In this document: one piece after another, positions 16,432 through 24,555 of the stretch
Layout: every line of letters begins with the position of its first letter
How positions within the stretch are numbered: the first letter of the stretch is position 1
Notes under the pieces: generated by a model
Database searches by the model: none
What the model was told of the DNA's origin: nothing
The model's input: the letters and a program-made list of their open reading frames with translations, nothing else
Assembly: GCF_029760955.1 (NCBI RefSeq)
Contig: NZ_CP121682.1
Coordinates: forward strand, 5,022,001-5,086,000
Reading direction: 5' to 3'
Length of the DNA stretch: 64,000 bases
Source of the DNA: Streptomyces cathayae
Lineage (GTDB): Bacteria; Actinomycetota; Actinomycetes; Streptomycetales; Streptomycetaceae
Position numbers and translations under genes: made by a program

Positions 16432-17715
16432 TCAGGCACCGGCAGAATGGCTTCCCAGCCCTCCGGACCATATGCGTGTGCCGCTTATTCCCAGCCGGGG
16501 GGCCTTGAGAGCACCTGCCGAACCCGGGGCGCCTCCGTGTCTGTCAAGCACCTTCCGGACCGCTTCGGTCAGTGAAGCCGCCCGCGCGTCGTCGGAGCCG
16601 CTGACGATGTGGTTCATCACGTAGCCGAAGGCGATGCCGTGCTCGGGATCGGCGAGGGCGAGTGAGCCGCCACGGCCGGTGTGGCCGAAGGCGTTCGGCC
16701 CGGTCATGGGGTTGTCGTCCGTGGGCAGCATGTAGCCGCTGCTGAAACGGCTCGGGATCACCATTACCCGGTCTTTCCCGCCGGCCTGTTCCTCGGTCGC
16801 CGACGCCAGTTTCTCCGGGGTGAGCAGGCGCACGCCGTCGACCTCGCCGATCAGCGCGGCGTACATGCGGGCCAGGGCCCGTGCGGTGCCGATGCCGTTT
16901 GAGGACGGGAGCTCGGCGGCCTGCACTTCCGGGGAGTCGAAATCGATCGCGGCGGGGTCGGTGACCGCGAACGCACGGTTGCTGAAGGATTTCGGTCGCG
17001 CCAGGCGGAGACCTGTTCGCGGAGTTCCTCGGGAACGGACTCGACAGGGACGGTGGTGAGATCGACGGTCGGTCGCCGGTACACCATGCGGCTGACCCGG
17101 CTCCGTTCACTCGCCGGCAAGCCGATGAAGAAGTCCGACCCCAGGGGTTCCGCGATCTCCTGGGCGACGAGGCGGCCCGGCGAGCGGCCGGAGACCCGGC
17201 GGATCACCTCACCGACCAGCCACCCCCCCCCAGGTTCGGCCGTGGTACCCGTGTGCGGTGCCCGGAGTCCACAGGGGGCGCTGGTTCGCCAGGGCCGCTG
17301 CCATGGGATCCCAGGCCAACGCTTCTGTCAGTGGCAGCGGTTGATCAAGCGCGACCAGGCCGACCCGGTGGGACAGGAGCCAGCGCACGGGGATGTCTGC
17401 CTTGCCGTTCGCCGCGAACTCCGGCCAGTACTTCACCACCGGTGCGTCGAGGTCCAGCAAGCCGCGCTCGACGAGCAGGTGTGCTGCGGTCGCAGTGACT
17501 CCCTTGGTCGCCGAGTAGACCAGTTGCAGGGTGTCCCGTGTCCACGGTCGGCCGGTCTCGGGGTCGGCGACGCCGCCCCAGAGGTCCACCACCGGCCGAC
17601 CGTGCTGGTAGACGCACACGGCCGCGCCGATGTCCCCGTGCTGGGTGAAGTTCTTCACGAACGCTTCGCGGACCGGCTCGAATCCGGGTGCCACCTCACC
17701 GTCGATCGTCGTCAT
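16432..17715 (-). pseudogene. Frameshifted beta-lactamase-family serine hydrolase
   Basis: Three reading-frame pieces assemble into one EstB/LACTB-like hydrolase. Piece 1 (17715 to about 17221) has the nucleophile motif SATKG and GYHGRTWG. Piece 2 (about 17230-16995) continues EVIRRVSGRSPGRLVAQEI. Piece 3 (about 16990-16432) contains the SNGIGTARALARMYA helix and the HTGRGG (KTG-like) box. The first break lies at a run of nine G on the coding strand (17223-17231), where eight would restore the frame. The second lies near 16990-17000. Two separate breaks make a true pseudogene more likely than one sequencing error. It marks the start of an accessory patch next to an IS remnant. Confidence 0.75.
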
Positions 17716-17756
17716 GCGCTCATCCTGGCTGCCTCCCTTGCTGGAGTAGCCGATGT

Positions 17757-18036
17757 CCCCCTCTTGGACCTGCCCGCCGCCTGCGGAACCCGGAACCGGC
17801 CCGACGGCCCGATTTCCTCCTCCACCCGGGCCCGGCCGGCCTCGGCGGCCAGGTGCTCGTCCATCTCCGCCTCCAATGCGGCCTGCATCAGGTGCTGGGC
17901 CGGTTCGTGCAGCAGCCCGCCCCGCCCATCAGCCGCAGCCCTGCCCACGGGCCTTCTCGGCCGCGAGCGCGGCCAGCTCCTCCAGCAGCTCGCCGGACAG
18001 ACCGTTCGGCGACACCGGCATCGACTTCACGTCGGT
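17757..18036 (-). mobile_element. IS256/mutator-family transposase remnant
   Basis: The translation GLLHEPAQHLMQAALEAEMDEHL (around 17915-17850) resembles the N-terminal segment of IS256-family transposases. Just upstream, in another frame, lies LSGELLEELAALAAEKARG. Frames are broken and the catalytic core is absent, so it is inactive. No inverted termini were identified by eye. It sits in the 550-bp gap between the hydrolase pseudogene and the hypothetical gene at 18270; the rest of that gap shows nothing else. Confidence 0.5.
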
Positions 18037-18269
18037 GCCCTGAACACTTCTGTCAGCCGCGGCAAGCGACACGCAGCCCAAGGTCTCGATCCGGTGATCC
18101 GTCGTCGTACTCCTCGGATGACTCCTTCGGGGAGGCTCACACCTGATGATTCATGACACTCCCCGGCACGCGGGCTGGACGGTAAAGGTGGCGCTGTGTA
18201 CGGCGCACGAACATCGGCGAAGCAGTCCGGCGGGATGGGCGGGCCTGGTAATGGCAACGGGCGATCAGT

Positions 18270-19604
18270 TCAGGCGGCGGCTGGATGCCCGGCGGCCTTG
18301 CCGGTGGCGTCCCGTCGCATGGCGGTCATGCCCAGGTCCGCCATGCGGGGCACGAAGGCGACGTCGAGTTCGTCGACCGGGTGGATCAGGCCCCGCTCGC
18401 ACGTCTCCCCCAGCCACACCGTGCAGTCGGCGGGGTAGGCAGGGTTGACGCCGATCTCGCCCTTGGGGAGGAACCCGTTGAACGGCGCCCGGATCTGGTG
18501 GTGGTTCCAGTAGTTCCAGGCCCGAAGGGCCTTGGCCTGCTCGAAGGCGAGGTAGAGCTGCGGGTAGCGCTGAAGAATGCGCATTTCGCGGAAGAGTGTC
18601 TGCCCCAGCAGGGACGGCGCAGCCTTGGCAAGGCTGTCGAAGTCCTGGTCGCGGAAGGTGAAGATGGTCGCGTCCTGGCCGGGGTCGACGGCCAGAGCGG
18701 TGAGTAGGTGGGAGAGGCGGTCTCGGGTGTACTCCGCTGCTCCGGGGGCGAGCGGGGGCTCGATGTCGGCGATCAGGTCGTGTAGGCGCTGGTGGTCGGG
18801 GTGGAAGCGGGACAGGTCGAACAGCTTGTCCATGCCGCTGACCGCGGAGAACGCCAGACGCTTGTAGAGGCGGTTGTTCATCTCGCCGACCTCCGCGAGT
18901 GCCTTCGTCTCGGTGCTGGTGGAGTGGAGCATCAGGTACTCCGACAGCACCTCGAAGTACACGTAGCCCAGGAACGGCAGATTCTGGACGGCAGCGGCGA
19001 GCTGGTCCACAAACGTGCCCGGCGCCGTCCGGCGTCCGGCAGCGCCTGCCAGGGCCACGTCCAGGAAGGGGGCGGCCGTACGGATCTGATGCAGCGCTCT
19101 CCTGCGCAGCCGGAGGTCCTCGGCCTTGGTGAGGAAACTGCGGTGATCCAGGTAGGTGCCCAGGTGGACGCGGCCGAGCCGCAGGTAGTCGATGCCCCTG
19201 GCCGGCGCAGGGGCGGTGGGCTTGATCTCGATCATCAGAGTCTGAGTGTGCGACTTGGTCTGTAGCAGGTAGGCGCCGAGGTTGTGCGGGCGCAGGCCGG
19301 CGGGGGTCTCGGTCAGCGGTGCGCAGTACAGCGCGGCGAGCAGGCATCCGGAGGAGGAGTAGAGCTGGCCGCTGGCCCGGATGGCGTCCAGGGCTGTCGT
19401 GGTGTGCATCAGATGGATCGGGCGACCGCTGGTGAGCGCCTGGATCATGGCGTTGTGGGCGAGCAGATGGCCGCCGGGGGTGTCGTGCTGGAGTCGGCGC
19501 CGCCAGTCGTCCTCGCTCTCGGCGCACCCGGCCGGGACGGGGCGGATGCGGGGGTGGGTGTAGTCGGTGTGGGCGTCGTCGAGGTCGGTGTCCACAAGAG
19601 GCAC
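18270..19604 (-). CDS. Hypothetical protein with possible ADP-ribosyltransferase-like N-terminal motif
   Basis: The 444-residue protein belongs to no family I recognise. The N-terminal part (about residues 60-130) reads PIHLMHTTTALDAIRASGQLYSSSG and then NLGAYLLQ. This resembles the first NAD-binding strand and helix of ART/DarT-like folds (H-T-T...I..SG.L.S). The middle is helical with many aromatic residues, and the C-terminus has YWNHHQIRAPFNGF and CERGLIHPVDELDVAF. GTG 19604 has AGGAG seven bases upstream. It lies ten bp downstream of the HD-domain gene, so the two are almost certainly co-transcribed. The ART idea is an inference that needs profile comparison. Confidence 0.6.
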   Translation of the reverse strand: MPLVDTDLDDAHTDYTHPRIRPVPAGCAESEDDWRRRLQHDTPGGHLLAHNAMIQALTSGRPIHLMHTTTALDAIRASGQLYSSSGCLLAALYCAPLTETPAGLRPHNLGAYLLQTKSHTQTLMIEIKPTAPAPARGIDYLRLGRVHLGTYLDHRSFLTKAEDLRLRRRALHQIRTAAPFLDVALAGAAGRRTAPGTFVDQLAAAVQNLPFLGYVYFEVLSEYLMLHSTSTETKALAEVGEMNNRLYKRLAFSAVSGMDKLFDLSRFHPDHQRLHDLIADIEPPLAPGAAEYTRDRLSHLLTALAVDPGQDATIFTFRDQDFDSLAKAAPSLLGQTLFREMRILQRYPQLYLAFEQAKALRAWNYWNHHQIRAPFNGFLPKGEIGVNPAYPADCTVWLGETCERGLIHPVDELDVAFVPRMADLGMTAMRRDATGKAAGHPAAA

Positions 19605-19614
19605 GAGAGGTCTC

Positions 19615-20373
19615 CTACTGGCCGGGCGTGAGGAAGCGTCGGGCATCGGCGAGGGCGTGCTGGGAGTCGGCTCCGTCAAGGGCGGCCTGCTCGCTGCGCA
19701 CGACGAGGGCAAAGGCGGCCGGGGGCAGCCAGTCGGGCACCGGAATGCGCAGCCGGGCCAGGTCCGGCCACCACCGCTGAAGCGGCAGGCGATAGCGGTC
19801 CAGGCAGTCGGCCGCCTTGAGGACGTCGACGAGATGCGGAGCGCGCCGGTAGGCGCACTTCTGCTGTGCGGTGAAGTTTTCGTAGGGCACGTCGTGCACG
19901 GCGATCGCCTGCGCCGCCCGGTGCAGCGCGGCCGCCGGGACCTCGCGGCCCATCGCGCGGGTGACCGTGTCGGTGCGGCGGCGGAACCACGCCGCCGCTC
20001 GTTGTCCGTGACCGAGGTCGGTCCGATCATCGCGCCGCCGGCAGTCGTGGACTGCCCCGGCGGCACAGAGCGCCGCGACGTCGTCGCCCTCCAGCCCGTA
20101 CTCCTGGGCCAGGAGTACGGCGAGCAGGCTGACGCGGGCGTTGTGACGGACGCCGTGGTTGGAATCGGCCTGGCGCTCGGTGGTGAACCACGACCTGGCC
20201 GGTACGAGCATGCGTCCCGGGCGTGGGAAGCTGGGCGCGGCGTCGAAGTTCGCCGGACGGTTGTCCGTAATCCACCCAAGCGTCATCTGGTCCATCGGCT
20301 GGTGGGCGGGCAGTCGGTGCTGGGAGGCGAGTTCATGCAGGCAGGCGCGGCCGGGCACAGTGGTATCGGTCAT
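19615..20373 (-). CDS. HD-domain phosphohydrolase-like protein
   Basis: The 252-residue protein shows the HD metal-binding pattern: RHNARVS, then GAVHDCRRRDDRTDLGHGQRAA, then a later AVHDVPYENF. It is predicted to hydrolyse a phosphate ester or nucleotide with a divalent metal. An N-terminal stretch of about 80 residues precedes the HD core. ATG 20373 is preceded by AAGGA at good spacing. Only 33 bp separates it from the divergent glycosyltransferase start. It is the first gene of a two-gene unit with the ART-like hypothetical. Substrate unknown. Confidence 0.75.
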   Translation of the reverse strand: MTDTTVPGRACLHELASQHRLPAHQPMDQMTLGWITDNRPANFDAAPSFPRPGRMLVPARSWFTTERQADSNHGVRHNARVSLLAVLLAQEYGLEGDDVAALCAAGAVHDCRRRDDRTDLGHGQRAAAWFRRRTDTVTRAMGREVPAAALHRAAQAIAVHDVPYENFTAQQKCAYRRAPHLVDVLKAADCLDRYRLPLQRWWPDLARLRIPVPDWLPPAAFALVVRSEQAALDGADSQHALADARRFLTPGQ

Positions 20374-20406
20374 GGCGTCCTTCACACAGATGGGTACGGA
20401 ACAGGC

Positions 20407-21264
20407 GTGAAGCTGGGCGTGGCGATCCTGACTATGGGCACCCGGCCCAAGGAGCTGGCGGAGCTGCTGGCCTCGGTCCATGCGCAGACGACCGGGGCGG
20501 CGCGGACGGTGGTGGTGGCCAACGGGTGTGCGATGCCCGATCTGCCGCCGTGGGTCGAGACGGTGCAGCTGGCGGAGAACCTGGGGGTGACCGGCGGCCG
20601 CAACGCCGCCCTGGAGCACCTGTCGGACATGGACCTGGTGCTGGACCTGGACGACGACGGCCTGCTGGTTTCCGACGACGTCTTCGCCACGATCACCGCG
20701 CTGTACGCGGCGGATGCGCGGCTGGGGATCGTCGGCTTCCGTATCGCCGACGAGAGTGGAGTGACCCAGCGCCGCCACGTGCCCCGGCTGCGGGCCGGTG
20801 ACTCGATGCGCGGCGGGGAGGTGACCGGCTTCCTCGGCGGAGCCCACGTCCTGTCCGTGAAGATGCTGCAGGAGGTCGGCCACTGGCCGGACATGTTCTT
20901 CTTCGCGCACGAAGAGACCGACATGGCCTGGCGGGCGATCGACGCCGGCTGGCGGGTGCGTTACGCGCCCCAGCTGCTGCTCCAGCACCCGCGGACCTCC
21001 CCGGCCCGGCACGCGTTCTTCTACCAGGTCAACGCCCGTAACCGGGTCTACCTGGCACGCCGTCACCTGCCCGCGCTGCTCGTCCCCGTCTACCTGGGGG
21101 TGTGGGTGGCCCTGACGCTGGCCCGCACCCGCAGCCTTTCCGGGCTGCGGGCCTGGTTCGGCGGCTTCGCCGAGGGCTGGCGCACCGAGTGCGGGCGCCG
21201 GAAGCCGATGCGCTGGCGCACCGTGTTCCGACTGGCCCGCCTCGGCCGCCCCCCGGTGATCTGA
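20407..21264 (+). CDS. Family 2 glycosyltransferase
   Basis: The 285-residue GT-A fold enzyme has the N-terminal strand LGVAILTMGTRPKELAELL, NLGVTGGRNAAL, a DLDDDG (DxD-type) metal/nucleotide-sugar site, GFLGGAHVLS and HEETDMAWRAIDAGW with the acid/base-type ED pair. A hydrophobic segment near residues 220-235 could contact the membrane. It probably transfers a sugar to a carrier or small molecule. GTG 20407 is chosen. It is divergent from the HD gene and convergent with the epimerase, with a 5-bp gap. Confidence 0.85.
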   Translation: MKLGVAILTMGTRPKELAELLASVHAQTTGAARTVVVANGCAMPDLPPWVETVQLAENLGVTGGRNAALEHLSDMDLVLDLDDDGLLVSDDVFATITALYAADARLGIVGFRIADESGVTQRRHVPRLRAGDSMRGGEVTGFLGGAHVLSVKMLQEVGHWPDMFFFAHEETDMAWRAIDAGWRVRYAPQLLLQHPRTSPARHAFFYQVNARNRVYLARRHLPALLVPVYLGVWVALTLARTRSLSGLRAWFGGFAEGWRTECGRRKPMRWRTVFRLARLGRPPVI

Positions 21265-21269
21265 GCGAC

Positions 21270-22316
21270 TCACGCAGCGGCCTGGGCCTCGGTGTGCAGC
21301 CACGCCGGAATCGCCCGTGGGGTCCGCTCCAGCCACTTCAGGTAGCGGCTCACCCCGTCCTCGATGTCCACCTGCGGAGCCCAGTCCAGCACGCTGCGCA
21401 TGCGGGTGATGTCGGCGCAGGCGCCGAGCGGGTCGCCCTGTGGCCGCGGGGTCTCGATGATCCGCGCACCAGGGTGCCGGCGGCGCACCAGGTCGGCGAC
21501 CTGCCGAATGGAGGTGGCGCGGCCGGTTCCGACGTTGAGCGTCGTACGGTCCGCGCGCTCGGTCACCGCTGACAGCAGGGTCGCTTCCGCGATGTCGTCG
21601 ACGTGCACGAAGTCCCGCACCTGGTGGCCCCCGCCGTTGAGGTGCAGCGGCAGACCGAGCGCGGCCCGCATGGCGAACCAAGCCACCACCCAGCTGTGAC
21701 TGTTCTCCTTGACCACCTGCGGCTCCCCGTAGACGGAGAAGTACCGCACGATCGCGTACGAGTTGTCGGCGCCGCCCAAGGCCAGGGCGGTCTGATGCTC
21801 GCCCCACAGCTTGGTGTTGGCGTAGACCGACCCGGGCGTCAGCACGTCCTCCTCGCTGAAGCGGGCCCCCGCATCTGGCGAACCGTTGCCGACGCCGTAG
21901 ACGCTGGCCGAGGAGACGAAGACCAGCCGCCTCAGCATGCCGCTGTGCCGGGCCGCGGCATCCAGCACGGTCTGGGTACCGCGGATATTGGCTTCCAGCG
22001 CCGCAGCCGGATTGCGGGTGCACTCCGCGACGTCGGCCAGCGCCGCGGCGTGGATGACGTAATCACTGCGCGAGATCAGGTCGTTCATCAGCGCGGCGTC
22101 GGTGATGTCGCCGGCGACGACGTCCGGGTCCCCGGGCGAGATGCCGAACACGGAGGAGCAGACGGAACTGCCATAGGCGTCCAGTCGGCCCACGGCAAGC
22201 GGTTTGGCGCCCAGTGCGCGGAGTTTGTGCACGATGCGGCTGCCGACCAGTCCGAAGCCTCCGGTCACGGTGACGGTGGCGTTGGACAGATCAGCGAAGC
22301 GCTCCCTGGTGTTCAC
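21270..22316 (-). CDS. NAD-dependent epimerase/dehydratase (extended SDR)
   Basis: The 348-residue protein has the Rossmann motif TGGFGLVGSRIV (GxxGxxG), SSASVYG with the catalytic Ser, the YANTK (YxxxK) pair, and the downstream VRYFSVYGEP and VRDFVHVDDIA segments typical of GalE/RmlB-like sugar-nucleotide epimerases. It would supply a modified nucleotide sugar, plausibly to the neighbouring GT2. GTG 22316 is chosen; no strong ribosome site is visible, and a stable hairpin (22333-22373) lies just upstream. Confidence 0.87.
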   Translation of the reverse strand: MNTRERFADLSNATVTVTGGFGLVGSRIVHKLRALGAKPLAVGRLDAYGSSVCSSVFGISPGDPDVVAGDITDAALMNDLISRSDYVIHAAALADVAECTRNPAAALEANIRGTQTVLDAAARHSGMLRRLVFVSSASVYGVGNGSPDAGARFSEEDVLTPGSVYANTKLWGEHQTALALGGADNSYAIVRYFSVYGEPQVVKENSHSWVVAWFAMRAALGLPLHLNGGGHQVRDFVHVDDIAEATLLSAVTERADRTTLNVGTGRATSIRQVADLVRRRHPGARIIETPRPQGDPLGACADITRMRSVLDWAPQVDIEDGVSRYLKWLERTPRAIPAWLHTEAQAAA

Positions 22317-22332
22317 GCGAGGATCAGCCCTT

Positions 22333-22373
22333 CTCGACGGCGCCGCGCGGATACGCGGCGTCACGCCGTCGAG
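22333..22373 (-). repeat. Stable hairpin in the epimerase leader
   Basis: CTCGACGGCG (22333-22342) pairs with CGCCGTCGAG (22364-22373), and an inner CCGCG/CGCGG stem (22343-22347 with 22354-22358) extends it. It lies 16 bp before the epimerase start. It could limit translation or be a leader element. Confidence 0.6.
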
Positions 22374-22506
22374 GACACCACCAGGCCCCGCCGGGCTCCA
22401 GGGGACGACTGTGTGGCCGGTGTGTGCCCGGCCTCGGTGAAGCCTCCTCAACCCCCGTCCGAGTACGGCATGGTGGAGGGGCGGCGTCAGTATCGGAGGG
22501 GGCGAC

Positions 22507-23820
22507 ATGGATCTGGACCGTCATCCGCTGGCGCACCTGCGCCGCAGTCACCACTGGTCCGGAGAGGACCTCGCCCGTCTGCTCCGTGCGCAGGCCCGTA
22601 GGCGTGGCCTGCGCAGCGGTATCGACCGAAACCGGATCTGGCTCTGGGAGACAGGAACTACACCGAGCGAGGAGAGCCAGTTGCTGCTGGCAGAGGTCCT
22701 CGATGTTCCCACCGCCGCGATCGAACATCTCCGATGGCCCGACTGGCTGCCCGCCTTCGAACAGCCCGCCCCATTCAGCGCTTCGGGAAGCCGGGCCGCC
22801 CTGAGAGAGGTGCAGATCACCCGCATGGACCGACGATCCTTCCTGGTCCTCAGCAGCAGCACCCTCATCGAGGTCGCTGCCGACTGGGCCCGCATCGAGC
22901 CACAGCACCTGTCCCAGGCCCTGAGTGGACAACAGATCGACGAGGAACTCCTGAGGTGGTTGGAGCAGCGTTCCAGCGAACTGCGCACCCTTGCAACCGG
23001 GCCGCACCGGCAGGTCTCTGGCCTCATCGACGCCCATCTGAACACTGCGATCGACCTGATCACCCAGGACCGCTACAGGTCAGCAATCGGCCGCCGCCTC
23101 CACGCCGTGGCCGCCGACCTCGCGCACTGCGCCGCATGGCTGCGCTTCGATGCCGACCGGCACGCCGACGCCCAACGCCACTGGCAGGCCGCCGTCCACG
23201 CCGCGCATCAGGCCGGGGACCGCGATCTCGCCGCGGTCGCACTGTCCGACCTCGGTTACCAGGCAACCTGGTTGTCCAGGCCCGCCGACGCGATCGAAGT
23301 GCTGGAACATGCCCGCTCCCGGACCCGTACGCCGGCCGCCCGCTCCCTGCTCGACGTACGCCGCGCACGGGCTTGCGCCGTACTCCGAGACCACACTGGA
23401 ACCGGGCGTGCCCTGGCATCCGCCGAGGCCGAGCTGGACCGGATTCGCCCGCAGGAGACACCCCCCGTGGTGTCCTGGATGTCGATGGCAGATGTCAACG
23501 CCGACGCCGGACGCTGCTGGCTCGATCTCGGCGACCCCGGTCGTGCCGGCAACGCAATCGACTCCGGACTGGGCGAGCTCGATCCACGCCGGTCCCGTAC
23601 CAGAGCGGTGTTCCTGACTTACCGGGCCGAGGGCTCGCTCCATGACCGCGACGCCTCAGCTGCCGCGGCCGATGCCCGCGCCGCTCTCGACACCGCCCTC
23701 GACTCCGGGGCCACTCGCTGCATCGACCTCGCTTCCGCACGCATCCGCCGCCTGGACGACCGGACCGAGCAACCGATGATCGAGCTGCGCGAGTACGCCC
23801 GGGAACGACTCGCGGGGTGA
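22507..23820 (+). CDS. HTH/TPR-type transcriptional regulator
   Basis: The 437-residue protein starts with an Xre-like helix-turn-helix (about 8-70, with RNRIWLWETGTTPSEESQLLLAEVL). A long helical region of TPR-like repeats follows (about 150-420, e.g. AAVALSDLGYQATWLSRPADAIEVLEHA). An RRSFLVLSSS segment links the two parts. ATG 22507 has GGAGGG six bases upstream. It is divergent from the epimerase, so it is a candidate regulator of the HD/GT2/epimerase cassette. The ligand or partner is unknown. Confidence 0.8.
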   Translation: MDLDRHPLAHLRRSHHWSGEDLARLLRAQARRRGLRSGIDRNRIWLWETGTTPSEESQLLLAEVLDVPTAAIEHLRWPDWLPAFEQPAPFSASGSRAALREVQITRMDRRSFLVLSSSTLIEVAADWARIEPQHLSQALSGQQIDEELLRWLEQRSSELRTLATGPHRQVSGLIDAHLNTAIDLITQDRYRSAIGRRLHAVAADLAHCAAWLRFDADRHADAQRHWQAAVHAAHQAGDRDLAAVALSDLGYQATWLSRPADAIEVLEHARSRTRTPAARSLLDVRRARACAVLRDHTGTGRALASAEAELDRIRPQETPPVVSWMSMADVNADAGRCWLDLGDPGRAGNAIDSGLGELDPRRSRTRAVFLTYRAEGSLHDRDASAAAADARAALDTALDSGATRCIDLASARIRRLDDRTEQPMIELREYARERLAG

Positions 23821-24183
23821 TCCGACAGCGGCCGGGGGCTGGCCCTGAGTGTCGGCAAACGACGGCCAGTTCGTCCGGTGAGCGCACCAGGGCGATGCCG
23901 TCGAGTTCAGGTTCGCGGCCCTGGGCGCACTCGGCTGCCGCGGCAGCGGTGAAGTCCGCGCACAGCGTTGCCTCGGGGAGGGCCGGGGCGAGGTAGGTCA
24001 GACCGACACTGCCGTTCTCGCCGCGGGTGACGACCCACAGCTTCAGGTCCTCGGGGGCCGCGCAGGTCCCCGACGCCTCGACCAGTTCCCGCGCGGCCTG
24101 GCCGGCCAGTGCCGACTCGTCCAGCACCGCCCGGCCCTGGGGAGGCTCCAGGGACCCCCGGGCAGCGGCCCGGGGCGGCCGTA
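23821..24183. other. Decayed coding region, no intact gene
   Basis: The stretch has high coding-like composition but no clean start-to-stop gene. The minus-strand reading around 24140-23870 (APEDLKLWVVTRGENGSVGL, LPEATLCADFTAAAAAECA) looks protein-like and may be a remnant. No family is recognised. It joins directly to the truncated DUF5753 gene. Confidence 0.4.
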
Positions 24184-24534
24184 GATGCACGCCGGTTCTC
24201 GTTCGTGCTGGAGGAGTCGGTGTTGCGGTACCGGCTGTGCAGCGCGGAGACCATGGCGGCACAGCTTGGTCACCTGCTCGGGGTCATGGGTCTCCAGAAC
24301 GTTGCCGTGGGGCTCATCCCGTTCTCAGCTCAACGAGCCGTGTGGCCCATGCCCACCTTCACGATCTTCGACGACGCCAGGGTGCACGCCGACACCCTGG
24401 ACGCTGCCGTCACCCTCACGCAGCCCGGCCAGGTGGAGCTGTACAGCCGAGCCTTCGAACGGTTGTCACAGGAAGCAGTGAGGGGAGCGGCTGCACGTGC
24501 TCTCATAGCGGGTGCGTTGGCATCCCTGGACTGA
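24184..24534 (+). pseudogene. Truncated DUF5753 (Scr1-family antitoxin-like) regulator, C-terminal half only
   Basis: About 116 residues match the DUF5753 sensor domain: FVLEESVLRYRL, MAAQLGHLLGVM, VGLIPFSAQRAVWPMPTFTIFDD and VELYSRAFERLSQEAVRGAAARAL. Full-length members have an N-terminal Xre helix-turn-helix and about 280 residues; that half is missing, and upstream in-frame codons are low-complexity. No DUF397 partner gene, which usually follows, is seen. It probably marks the right edge of the accessory patch. Confidence 0.75.
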
Positions 24535-24555
24535 CTGTCTGTGCGTTGTCGCAGC

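Noticed and set aside
23870..24140. Possible DUF397-type partner of the DUF5753 fragment
   Set aside because: The protein-like minus-strand segment lacks the usual WxKSSYS...CVEVA pattern and has no proper start.
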